A DNA stretch of 64,000 nt from Whalleya microplaca (Eukaryota > Ascomycota > Sordariomycetes > Xylariales > Xylariaceae), in assembly GCA_022497155.1 (NCBI GenBank), contig MU385758.1:186001-250000 (forward strand), written 5' to 3'. This document shows, piece by piece, positions 12,135 to 22,968 of this stretch (its first letter is position 1; each line of letters begins with the position of its first letter). The position numbers were made by a program, and so were the translations under genes. The notes under the pieces were generated by a model. That model did no database searches and was not told the DNA's origin. It saw only the letters and a list, made by a program, of their open reading frames with translations.

Positions 12135-13407
12135 ACGTCACTATTGTTTGATTACGGTGGTCTGAATATGAAGATATACAGGAATGAGAAGAGGTAGATG
12201 AGGAGACGACCAAAGGACGGCGAAAGAGTTTCTTGTGCATGGCAAGGCTTCATCACTGTGAGTACTTGTACTTGCTCAAACTCTTAGAGTTCTACTCTTG
12301 CCACCAGCGGCTACTACCTTCTACATTGTGATGCATATGAATGGCTTGCATACATTGGAGTTTTGTTTGCAGAAACGCTCGGACAGGCTGATCGTTTAGC
12401 CCGGAAGGGTATGGCAGCATATAGGAGGTGGAACGTGGCTGCGCTGCCGAGACGTTTGTGCATCCCATAGTCTACTATTGTGTTTGCAAGTACGTAGTAT
12501 CTGGTTGGCATCTGGAATTTAGGTGTGGTATTCGTTGTGGTAACTACTTCTCAGCTCATTTAGAGAGACGAATGGCGAGCCGTGCAGGCTCGTATTCGGG
12601 GCTGACTCAATAGGATGAGGCTTTTTCCCGGCCCCCTATTTTCAGCCTCCCCCTCCCCCCCCCCACGGCGAATAGTGAAATTTTGCGACGAGGTTGAGAA
12701 TAAATCACGCATCGGGCTGGATTGACCCTACTATTATACACTCTTTATTTCTCGTAGAGTGTGAAGAAGTGGGAGCTTTTAGGGCGCGCACGTGGGTGAT
12801 GGGTTCATCTGGAGAAATCACAAGAACGCCTTGGCTGAAGAAGTCAAGCACGTAGTCCGCCACCGAACTTCGTGGCTTTTCGAAGAAGCAGCAATGACCG
12901 GAAGCAAAAGTATTTTCACGGTCTCACAATCGACAGCCCTGCAGAAAAAGTAAGCTCGTGCGGCTGAACGTGCTACCACCCTGAACGTCGGCTAGGCATA
13001 GACGGAGCAGTTTCTAACCTTGATATAACATCCGACTTTAATGATTATATGAACAGGTATTGTATAAGTAGTCCTGAAATTGCAAGCCATAATTATACTC
13101 GCCCTAAGCCTCAATATCACAACGTAATCGCGCTTAATACTCAACCTGAATACGATCGGGCCATAGGGACTACAGGTGCACAATCGGCAGGCCACTCTGC
13201 CATATTTACATCATAGAAGCGCTCCTTAGATCATTCTTTGCTGTATTCTCAATCGTAGGATATTGAGGGAGAGGGTAGGGTTACAACTTTTCTTCATCCC
13301 CAAAACTATTAAACCCCTATTAGTAGCTAACGAGCAATACACATAGATATTAGAATTCTTTCAAGGCTATCTAAATGGATCATTCCCTAAGTAATAAGAC
13401 CTGCATC
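12135..13407. other. intergenic with C-rich tract
   Basis: No gene recognised. A C-rich homopolymer tract lies around 12649-12664. The rest is AT-leaning and holds only short unsupported frames. It separates the membrane protein promoter from the 3' end of the polyketide synthase relic. Confidence 0.5.
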
Positions 13408-14704
13408 CTAGCCTTTCCCGATAGTACTCTCCGCCACGACGAGGTCCCCGATCGCTGCAATCGGTAAATTCCCCATGGTGTCAAACATGGCGACGCTGAC
13501 TCTAAAATTCCGGCTAATCTAGTTGCGCAGCTCGATCGCCACCTGTGAGTCAACGCCATAGCTCGACGGTGGCTTGTTGAGCTCCACGCTGTCGGGTGAG
13601 ATGGACATGGAGCGTGCGAGTTTCGGTGCCAACGCCTGGATCACGATTTATATCCGTTCGCTGCTGTCCATCGTTACCTGTCGGAACGCAGCCGAACAAT
13701 CTATTTTACCCATCGCATCACTTCCAGCTCTCTGTTGATGAGTTGTTTCACCGATGATGTGCCTGAATGGCGCGAAGAGCGGCCCGGCTAGTAACGTTGG
13801 GGGTGTTTGCCCCTGGACGAGGAAGTCCGCTGGTGTGCGTAGCCCGAAGAAAATTTGGCCGTTACGCATCTGGGAGGTTCGCGAGGCAGAGGGGTCATAT
13901 AACACACGTAGGAGCGCCAATAGCTCCTTGCCATCAATCTTCTGCATGTCGTCCTATACCTTCCGCGGGCGCTGATACGATTGTATCTCGGCCACAATAC
14001 CGATATTGCTCATCCATCCTATATCTATCTAGGCGGTCTTTTGGCCTTTCGCAATGCGGTTCCGGATCAAAGCATCCTGGAACGCGCAGCCGGCCGCATA
14101 ATTCGATTGAGCTAGGGCACCGCAAACACCATTGAGAGAAGAGAGGAGGATACAGAAGTCTAGGGGCTGGGGTAGAAGCTTGTCTTTAAGGAAGTCTGCA
14201 CATTGAATTTTATAGTAAGCTTACATTGTGCGTAAGTCATGCTCTCGAACACAGCGTCTTGCAGGACCATGGCGCAGATGATACAGCCCTGAGCGGAGGT
14301 GAGGGGGATGGTGCTTGCGCAGTCATGGAACGACTTGGCGGGAGTTGCAGCTTAAGACACGTCGCACTGAGATGAAAGGAAATAGACGCCTCTCCGTTAT
14401 AGATCTGCTATTGCCTGGGCGCCCGGTGTAGATGCGCTGCCTGATCGCGGCGGCGCGATGAGGCTTTTGGCCCCGCTATCTGCCATCAACTTCATGATAC
14501 CACGGCTTGAACCGCCGAAGCCACCCGCAATTAAGTATGATGCATTTCGATCAAAGGTCTTTGACCGCTGCTCTATGGGAAGTTTCTAAGTTACTCCAAT
14601 CTTACGTTAGTCTATGTATGTTCGATTCTGAGCGCTTACTGTGTTTTTGGAATATATAAGCGTTGTACTTAGCGAAACGATGTTGGAGCCATCGACACCA
14701 ACAA

Positions 14705-14713
14705 TAGTTCGCC
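14705..14713. repeat. target site duplication, left copy
   Basis: TAGTTCGCC directly precedes the left inverted repeat of the 492-bp element and is repeated exactly at 15206-15214. It is ancestral PKS coding sequence duplicated on insertion. Confidence 0.8.
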
Positions 14714-15205
14714 CGAAGTGGCTAAAATCACTGTGTTATTGGCTAAAGTTACTGTATCAGCCTTAATAGGGGTGATACCTGTGTTACGGTACATCTTATA
14801 TAGCGAATAGATATATGTCATTTACTATCGTTCCTTAATTTGGTAACTTATTAATCTCCAGCTACTCTCTGCCTTTTTAGTAACGAAAATCTAAATTCTA
14901 ATAGCCCCTTCCCGCCGCTCCCTTAATCTTCCTTTTAACCTCTCTGGCTTTTTTTTGTTTAAAGCGTTATTAGTAAAGGAATCAAGTTATTTATTTTCAG
15001 CTGCGTCATTCGGTTGCTTTCTAAACAAAAGTTAAATACAGTATATTCGGCGTTGGTAATAGCCTCAAGTAATTGGGTTCCAATATATTATCGGAAAGAA
15101 AAGCTACTTCCATTCACAAATAAAAAGTACTGTGGCGCAAGTATCTCCACTATTGGGGCTGATACAGTGACTTTAGCTAACGACACAGTGATTTTAGCCA
15201 TTTCG
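14714..15205. mobile_element. Mutator-like MITE (492 bp) with long TIRs and 9-bp TSD
   Basis: Non-autonomous DNA element inserted in the PKS relic. The left end begins CGAAGTGGCTAAAATCACTG. The right end, reverse-complemented, begins CGAAATGGCTAAAATCACTG. The inverted repeats stay alignable for about 65 nt, and weakly to about 100 nt, with differences that are nearly all transitions. The element is flanked by the 9-bp direct repeat TAGTTCGCC at 14705-14713 and 15206-15214. Long TIRs with 9-bp duplications are the hallmark of Mutator-like (MULE) elements; class membership is inferred from that. The interior is AT-rich with no transposase frame. Confidence 0.85.
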
Positions 15206-15214
15206 TAGTTCGCC
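15206..15214. repeat. target site duplication, right copy
   Basis: Exact copy of the 9-bp sequence at 14705-14713, immediately after the right inverted repeat. Removing the element and one copy rejoins the ER-KR linker of the PKS relic. Confidence 0.8.
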
Positions 15215-15888
15215 CAATTGTTTTCCCGCCCATAAGCTCGCTAAATATCTAGGTACTACGTCTTCGAACTTAGATACGGGGTACACGTGCAAGGGGCTAG
15301 GGCTCTGAATTTTGCCCTCTGTTTAAAGTCTACCTAATGGTGTTCTCCAGGAGGTTGGACGTCAAGTCATCATCTGTCAGGATGATATGCCGCAAGTCGA
15401 CCGCGGCAATGCCAACCTTTATCAAAGCTGGCCATGTGTAGTGTGGAGTTTTCTTCAATAACCATGGCACCAATCTCGACTAAGCGTCCAAAAGGGGCCA
15501 TGCACCCCCACGAAGATCGCAGTCCATCTCTGAGAGCGAGTTCAGCACGATGTTGACATCATAACCATCCATAATCTGCACTAAAGGATCCGATGTCAGG
15601 ACCTTGTCCTTACTGTAGTCTGATGGGGTATCGGTAACCTCCCCCACCCCCTTCTTTAAAATAGGATAAGAGCAAGTGACTGAATCTGATGTTACTCGTT
15701 GATGTCCTGGGCAAACGAGGTATTTCGGCTGGAGAAAATATGGTTCACGGTCATTCAAAATGCATCTATCCGTTGATAATGACCTTCATAGGCAGCGTCA
15801 TACTTCACAGAAGTGTGTACGAACCCTAAGGTCGCATATTCAGCCTAGGAAGAAGGGAATCTTTCAAGAAACAAAGCAACCACATATA

Positions 15889-16223
15889 TGACAGAAGTGT
15901 GGAGTGTGATAGATAGAGAAGTATCAATAGATCAAAAAATTCAAGCGCGGATGTTTCAGAGTTGACTTATCAATTGCTGCTAGAGCCACTACTCGTTCCA
16001 ATAATCTCTATAAGCTGGAGAGCCAGCCACTATCTCAATGAACAGCTCCATTAAGTGAACTCTGATCATATCAACAACAAGGCTTAATACTAAAAACTTC
16101 AGATTGGAAGGTAAAAAAGACCATTGTAATAAATTATGGCGTAGTTGAACAGCCAATTTTACGTCTTATGTTCCACTCGGGATGTCTCTGAGGTGTTTAG
16201 TAGTTCCGTTCACACTTCTGTCA
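15889..16223. mobile_element. putative TA-flanked MITE (335 bp)
   Basis: A 13-bp perfect inverted repeat, TGACAGAAGTGTG at 15889-15901 and its complement at 16211-16223, is flanked on both sides by TA (15887-15888 and 16224-16225). TA duplication with short TIRs is the pattern of Tc1/mariner or pogo-derived MITEs. The interior has no open frame of note. Similarity of the two ends stops after 13 bp, so the case is weaker than for the 492-bp element. It lies just upstream of where recognisable PKS sequence ends. Confidence 0.5.
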
Positions 16224-18052
16224 TAACCAACGTTCTTGGGTATCTGACTTATCCATTAAAAAGGAAATCATTAAGAATCTGAGTAATTTATTACTAGTTA
16301 TTACGGACGACATGTGATGTGTAATCTGTGGCACAGGATTTTACCGTCGTTGCTTGCATCAGAAGCTCCTAATTTACGCGGCTATCTACATCGGTTCTAA
16401 ACCGGTTGTCAATGTCGTCATCTGTGACCTGGCATGTGTTATAAGACTCCTGCCATGGTTCAAGTACCTCGTTATTATTGCCAAGCTGTAAGGACAAAAC
16501 GACGGCCAGCGCTCGAATAGCAAAAAACAATGGCTTTTCGTCATAGTAGCATGCCAAGAGGTTGATTGAGTAAGAAAATCTTTACACTGATATACATTCT
16601 GAACCAACACGTATAGCTCAACAGTCAAGTCTATAGGGACATCATCAATCTAGCATTCAAGTAACAGACCATGTGCTTCATTGATTGATCACGTCTCCAG
16701 CATACCTAGCATCAGACCCGATTTACAAATTTGAGTAATTTCGAGTAGACAAGTGAAGCCGTAAATAGGCTGCACTGAGGTTCTGCATCATCCAGAAAAA
16801 GGCCATTGCTTCATGACTCGTCCCGCGACTCGTCCTATAGCTTGTTCTATACCTAGTCCTATCACTGTTGGTCCTATGATCAAGAAAACTAGAGGCATCT
16901 GATAGGGTCACGTGTCAGGCCTAGTGTCCTGAGGACCCTACTATGAGAATCAAGACGGCAAGACGGACTTTTATATAAAACTAGTTGCTTCATAAAACCC
17001 GTTTATCGGATAAAGATGGACGGCCGCAGTTGAACTATTAAGCAGGGGTTCTGCCTGGATCTAATAAGGATTAAATCTGAAAGGGTGGACTGAAAGGTGG
17101 GTTATAAGTTGGGGTGCAGGCGAACTAACAGACGGATTGAAGGTCACGAGAGGTTCTAGAATCACCAAGTCGAGAAATTGAACTACTATGTATATCTAGA
17201 TGACCATGCACGTCATTACCCCATATTAGATCTTAAACTTTAAATCGCTTGGCTGCTTCCTAGCTGCATGCTTACTTAGTTCAGGAACAATAACTATAGC
17301 CCCCGCATACCACGCCTCGTTCATAGGCCGGCTCTATACTAACTCACAAGCGTTACTATTAGGGTTACAACAAACCATATGGTGTCTAGATTATATACCA
17401 GTAGTGCCAAATTAGCAGTAGACGCCTTTGCTATGTTTGCCAATCTCAGTCTAATGCCGGACTAGTTATCCCGCTTGACTAGTCACCTTCGCTAATGGGC
17501 TCTAGTAGATAGGCTCACCCTGACTCGGTACCTACCTGTTGCCTGTCGTGGAGGTTCTGATCCAGACTACCATACAGGGTCGAGTGGCATTTTAAGAGGC
17601 ACTTTTAAGTTTTTGCCATGTAATCGTAGATCTAGATTGCAATGAATCTTATGAAACTTAAACCTCCTCCTTGGGTCAGGCATACCCTACTTGTAGGCGA
17701 ACTAACAATGCCTTATTCATGCACCCACACGATTTTCGATGATTGACTAACGCAACAGTCGCGAGTAATGATTTTGTGTAGTGCATGACTACTAGAACGT
17801 AGAAATTTCATTGAGTTGCCTCTAAGACAGTCAAGTCGACAGCATCACCACCTAAAACACAACTCTCGAAATCATCTATATAAAGAAATCTTTATCCAGA
17901 CATTTTCAAATGCATCTTACTTGGCCATCACATCAACACCTGTATCTAAATATAAGAGTCTACTGCTTTGAATAGCATAGTCTTCTTCCCCTCCCACAAT
18001 ACATCTAATACTTTTCTACCTTCATCACTACCGCCTACTTCACTTTATATAT
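16224..18052. other. AT-rich region, no gene recognised
   Basis: AT-rich sequence between the MITE and the chitinase. Small frames are not supported by motifs or splicing. It may include further decayed PKS or repeat sequence altered by repeat-induced point mutation, but I could not read any domain in it. The last 200 nt should hold the chitinase promoter. Confidence 0.5.
17877..17885 (+). promoter_or_regulatory. candidate TATA box of chitinase gene
   Basis: TATATAAAG lies about 170 nt upstream of the chitinase ATG at 18053 on the same strand. The position suits a fungal core promoter with a leader of about 130 nt. Assignment rests on sequence and spacing only. Confidence 0.4.
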
Positions 18053-19123
18053 ATGATGGTACCACACTGCTCCATCCTTGCAGCTGGTCTGCTTTGGGCT
18101 TCCGCCGCCATTGCCGGCTACAATCCGTCATCATCGAACAACCTTGCGATTTACTGGGGACAGAACTCTGCAGGCATCAGTAATGCTGCGGCAGCCCAGA
18201 AATCCCTTGCTCAGTATTGCTCGAACACTAAGATCAACATAATACCAATATCCTTCCTCTCAAGCATTGATCCCCCGAAGGTTGACCTAGCCAACATAGG
18301 TACTACCAACGTTGGGTAAGCATGCCGAAGCCACATCAGTGATCTTAAAGCTAACGGATCTAGTAATGACATAACTGCATGCCAGAAGGCTGGCAAGACA
18401 ATCTTACTGTCAATTGGTGGCGCGACAGTTACCACCGGTCTGTCAACCGCGGCCAGAGCCGTCACTGTAGCTGACCAAATCTGGGCAATGTTTGGTCCCA
18501 AGGGCAACAGCACTACTCGCCCATTTGGTGACGCTGTGATTGACGGATTTGACCTCGATATCGAACATTCCATTGCTAACCTTGCGCCGTTTGCCGCCCG
18601 CTTGCGTGCGAATATGGACAAAGCCACCACCAGCAGTGGCCGCAAGTTCTATCTCTCTGCCGCACCGCAGTGCCCTTTTCCAGACCAGAACAATAAGATC
18701 ATACTCTCAGGTACTTCTGCCGTGGCTTTCGATTTCGTCATGGTGCAATTCTACAACAACGCGCAGTGCGACCTCCGCTCATATACTGGTGTCACTGGTC
18801 AGGGCTTCAACATGAACACATGGGACCAATGGGCTCGTACGAGCAAGAACCCCAATGTTAAGATCTTCTTGGGCGTTCCAGGAGGCAAAACCGCCGTCAG
18901 CACTTCTCAAGTCGCTTCATACAAGACATCTACACAGTTGGCCCCCATCATCGCCTTCTCTAAGAAGTTTGCGAGTTTCGGCGGTGTCATGGTATGGGAT
19001 ATGTCGCAGGTCTACGCCAATACTGGGTTTTTGGACGGTGTTTCGGCAGCTTTGAGTGCAAGTAAGAAGCGATCAGAAGATACAGAGGCACGGAGTCATC
19101 AACGAGACTGGATCTTGTATTAA
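18053..19123 (+). CDS. secreted GH18 chitinase (class III type)
   Basis: Endochitinase-like glycoside hydrolase family 18, predicted to cleave beta-1,4-N-acetylglucosamine chains outside the cell. Two exons, 18053-18315 and 18364-19123, are split by a 48-nt intron (GTAAGC...GCTAACGG...CTAG), giving 340 aa. Residues 1-21 form a signal peptide ending AAIA before GYNPSS. The start NLAIYWGQNSAG and the strand SIGG (in TILLSIGGAT) are typical of the plant/fungal class III branch. The catalytic DxxDxDxE motif reads DGFDLDIE at residues 148-155, with Glu155 as proton donor. The C-terminus is a short charged tail with no visible chitin-binding or GPI signal. ATG codons at 18053 and 18056 are both possible starts. 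Confidence 0.93.
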
Positions 19124-19694
19124 CGGGCTTTGCCACTAGATTCATTGGTTTTGCGTTCTTGATATCGTCATGGACTTTCAGAGTCGCATAGGGAGAAGTG
19201 TGACTGGCTTCACTGAGTATCCCTGGGAGTTGGAAAGCGGCATTGGGTTGTTTAAGATGGCATTTAATAAGTGCTTAGAGAAGACATTGATGAAGATCTA
19301 CGCCATAATCACTATTAGCGCGTTAGTTTGTATTGTAAACATATTACATTATAATCATTTCACAGGCACAATGTCCTATTTTACCTGCAACTTAGATGGG
19401 AGTGACTTAATCATCACGGTCACAGTCCAAAATACATATCTAGAGTCATCATACCAATGTTTTTGTAGCTAAGCCTGACTACGTGTTATCCTGATCAGAT
19501 TTACGAAACATTTTCTTGTCAACATAGCCTTGATGCTCAAAATCGGGTGTGACCCAGTCATCGACCAGTTAAACCAATAGAAGAGCTTCGTTGTCATGGT
19601 TCGAAGCATGAATGACCCTTTCAAACTCTATAGGCAGAAGCAGTGTCATTTGCCCCAGTAATAGGTTACGAATCCGAAATGTATCTTTTCTGAT
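19124..19694. other. intergenic between convergent genes
   Basis: This stretch holds the 3' ends of the chitinase and the permease. A 100-codon plus-strand frame (19170-19472) has low-complexity composition and no family features; I do not call it a gene. Confidence 0.5.
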
Positions 19695-21940
19695 CTAGAG
19701 AACCTTGGGCTCCTCTTGGCCATGGCTACCGTCTTCCTGGGATGATCTGGGTGATCTAGCGGCTAGTCTCCGTCGTAAGCGTCCGGCTTCGTCGTGCTCA
19801 TCGTCCCATTTCGCAATGTTGTCCAATGGCACTTTGACAAGTCTATGCGTATTTGCACCCTCATCGTCGACGCTCGAGATTTCTGGACGGATCCTATACC
19901 CTCCCCATCGTGGCAATAAGTACATCCACGCAACATAGTACAGAGCACATGCAACTATTATACCGATTCCCACCACACAATATGTGGCATACCAAAAACT
20001 AACTTCGCCGGCATATGGGCCACCCTTAGGAGGTATCCACGGTGTCGCAATGACATACACTTGTATGAGAATATAGAAGATGAGAGCCACGTCCCAGGTC
20101 TTGAAATCAGGTGCGCCTCGACCAAGGCGCTTGTGTCGATAGCGAATAACATACACTCCCAGGGCCATGGCAAGTTGGAATATCCCGTCTGGGTAGGCTC
20201 TCAGACTGATCACTTCACTGACGGTTAGCGCAAATGGAGATAAAAGAAGCGACGAATAAAATGGCTTGTCGCTTACCAAATTGGAAAGCATCCCCAGCAG
20301 GTGGAGCGACGATCATGATAAAAGTGGTTAACCACTTTAAGAAATAGGGCCCGAACGGGGTGCCAAAAGGCTTAGTCGACACCCAAAATCCGGTGAAAGG
20401 GAGGACGCCTTGACTGAATTCCATTGTAAGCATTGGCCCATAAAATCTTCACGAATATAAGCTCACCGTCCGACCTCACGAATCAGCCGTGATTGACCAA
20501 TCAACACGGCCAAGAGGTTTCCGAAAGCACTGAGCAAGACGAGAACATTCAACGCGACTTCGGCACCGCCTTTGCCAAAGACAGCTACGAAAAACACACC
20601 TGCGGCGATTTGCTTCGATTTTGCAAATTGCTCCTTAGGTACTAGATTCAAACTCGATTAGCTGACTGCTTGTAGGTAATGAGAAAGTTCTTAGTATACC
20701 TGCTGCAAAATAGGCAATGTTGCAAAGCATGTACAGCACAGCTACTATGAGTACAGAAATAGCGCCGTTCCGTTTGAGGGTTTTAATCGGATTCTTGATC
20801 TCATTAACCATGTTAAACGCATTGTTGTAGCCCGCATATGAGAAGATTATGTTGACCAAAACGACAGAGAGATCGTTGCCATTTGTTGTAGTGCCCTCGA
20901 AGGAGTTCCGAAAGTTCGCGCCGGGGTCGGAAATACGAGAAACGTTTCCACCAAGAACGACCAACCCGGTAATACTGATACTACAGTTGAAAATTCGTCA
21001 GGGAAACCTTTCTACAGAAGACGAATATGGCACATACAATATTAGAGTGAGGATTTTAATCACGCCGATGACATTTGTTGCCCAGAGTGAGTATTTGTTG
21101 TGTACGATTACGCCTAGTCATGGCATTAGAGACCGCGAGATTGAATTCACCAAACATCCACTCACATATCGTAGCCAGGGTGTTAGCTGCAACAGCAACT
21201 CCCTTCAACTGCCAGTCTGTCGGGGTTTTACCAGCAATCTGCCACACGTACTGAGATAATACTAAAATGGGTTAGAATGAGTCTTGATATCATATGATAG
21301 GTAGGTATCTGAAAGTTGGCACTCACCGACAGCATTACTGCTACTAAACGAGAGCACGACGGTAAATAATGCGAATGTGACAGGAAAGAAATGTTTCGGT
21401 CTTGGGAATGCCTGTTCAAGATAGACGACTTCAGAACCCGATCGATTTGGGAAGTAACTTGCGAGCTCTAGATAAACGCAGAAGCCCGCGAATGCCATAA
21501 GCACGCCTATAGCCCAGTATATGAGAGCTAATCCAACGGATCCGGTTCGATTAAGAACAGTTGCGGCTGCACAGCGTGTTTTAGCAGGCACCTGGCGAGA
21601 ATGCTTGGAACAGTGTGAACCTACGTGTTGAAAAGATACCTGTCCCGATCATCTGATTGACGTTAAGAAATATCACGGTTATCCAGCCAACGTGATATCC
21701 CAATGGCGAATTAGACTCGACAGGTGCCCCGGCAGCCTCCTGGTAGGCGGGCCTTGAGCCATTGCCGGCTTTCGCGACTGTGTAGGCTAGTTCGCCATCG
21801 CGGATAACTGATATGTCCGAGCTGGAAGCATTGTGTTCGTCAACAACTTGAACCTCTCTAGTCGCTTGTCGCGGCCACAACTTGGAGAACCCCATGGCCA
21901 AAGAACGTTTCCGGCCACGCAATGGGATTGCAGGAATCAA
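19695..21940 (-). CDS. MUP1-type high-affinity methionine / amino acid permease (APC family)
   Basis: Plasma membrane amino acid-polyamine-organocation transporter, closest in pattern to fungal MUP1-like methionine permeases. Eight exons: 21940-21625, 21566-21327, 21261-21166, 21113-21038, 20980-20700, 20641-20467, 20413-20277 and 20212-19695. Together they give 612 aa, and all junctions keep frame. About 12 hydrophobic segments are visible. Family motifs include NQMIGTGIFSTPATV (helix 1), ASYFPNRSGSEVVYLEQAFP, FSYAGYNNAFNMVNEIK and LSAFGNLLAVLIGQSRLIREV. Both termini are hydrophilic. An ATG at 21895 (MGFSKLWPRQ) is an equally good start. The neighbour upstream on the same strand is a TauD-like dioxygenase. 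Substrate choice within the family cannot be fixed from sequence alone. Confidence 0.92.
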
Positions 21941-22968
21941 GGTGAACCATAAACACGCGAGATTATCACTGTGAATATTGCAAGAGAAAGAAGATAGAGC
22001 AAGGCGACAAAGCTGATAGAGCTACCATCACGGATTACCGGGTTTTGAAGTACTATCCTGGGAGCTGAGCATATCCAAGCGTTGGACAAATACGATATTT
22101 GCAGGCTTGATGACACCATATTTTCAACCTTGTTGTACGACTTTCTAGAACACATTCCGGGTATTTTCGGCTGTAATTCGAGTTGCAATCTAATGCAAAC
22201 GGTAGATGCAATTGTAGACTAACGGTCAACGCGATATCCTAGAGAGCATCAGGATTGTCTACGTAAAGCTGCACATCGACCTTCCTAGGAGAGAGTGGCC
22301 AAGGATCACGCAATAATTGCACATCATCACAACCTAACCATGCACCCCACAAACAAGGTACCACACATAACAGCAGGCAAAGGTAATTGGGTTCCTGGAT
22401 ATCTAATCGAACCATACCCAGGAACCAATGGGCTTTTCCCTGTATCCTAGCTGATTCACCCCCTGTGGTTGACATTGCTATGCCGATGCTAGCGAAGGAC
22501 GTCAGAACCTTAACTTTGCTTTGCCTACGCACTTCCGCTTTGTCGCAATTGGATATGTACAACATTGCACCTCTAATTTTTTTATTACTTCTCAAAGACC
22601 TATGTATGTCGAGGCCAATATAATGAGAATTATTCCTTCTTTACTGACCAGTATTGAGTTTATCGTCATGAACCTTAGCCGTCCGACCTGACACTATCTA
22701 AGATATCAATTTCGGATACTCCTTATCGATGGCTCTCATAATACTTCTGTCGTTCCCGTCCGTATGTGTCATATATATACATATATGAAATCGGGAAAAT
22801 GAACCGCTTCATGTATATATAGAAACTTAGGTAAGACTAATACTCCCACTGGTCATGATGTCTATCACAACAACCCCTATTTGGTCACCTTGCTCGTCAC
22901 GTATATCACGAGAAACACTACATCCAGACAGTAGAGACAAACGCATTGGACCAGGTTTACGAGCTCCT
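21941..22968. other. intergenic, permease promoter and dioxygenase 3' end
   Basis: No coding region supported. The 250 nt next to 21940 should hold the permease promoter and leader (minus strand). The sequence around 22770-22830 contains repeated tatata-like runs. The rest shows nothing recognisable. Confidence 0.5.

Larger units (their letters stand above)
13408..15850 (-). pseudogene. decayed reducing polyketide synthase (ER-KR-ACP portion)
   Basis: Conceptual minus-strand translation in shifting frames gives a highly reducing PKS C-terminal half in correct order. The enoyl reductase shows HIFSSRNTSFAQDIN near 15710-15745, DVNIVLNSLS near 15545 and LHVYPVSKFED near 15270. The ketoreductase shows SYLIAGGFGG near 14515 and [19 protein letters not shown] near 14100-14150. 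The acyl carrier region shows [13 protein letters not shown] near 13560, then PIAAIGDLVVAES and a stop at 13408-13410. Frameshifts and stops interrupt every domain, and the KS, AT and DH domains are absent upstream. A transposable element (14714-15205) sits in the ER-KR linker, and PKS sequence reads on either side of it. The carrier site and reductase motifs remain legible, so decay is fairly recent. It cannot encode a working synthase. Confidence 0.88.

Noticed and set aside
10930..16130. Short shared words (for example CTAAAAACTTCA and TTCAGAGTTGAC) near 10.9-11.2 kb and 15.9-16.1 kb suggesting a dispersed repeat
   Set aside because: Matches are short and in inconsistent order, so a common element could not be established by eye.
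19170..19472. 100-codon frame after the chitinase
   Set aside because: No family features; lies between convergent genes where 3' untranslated sequence is expected.
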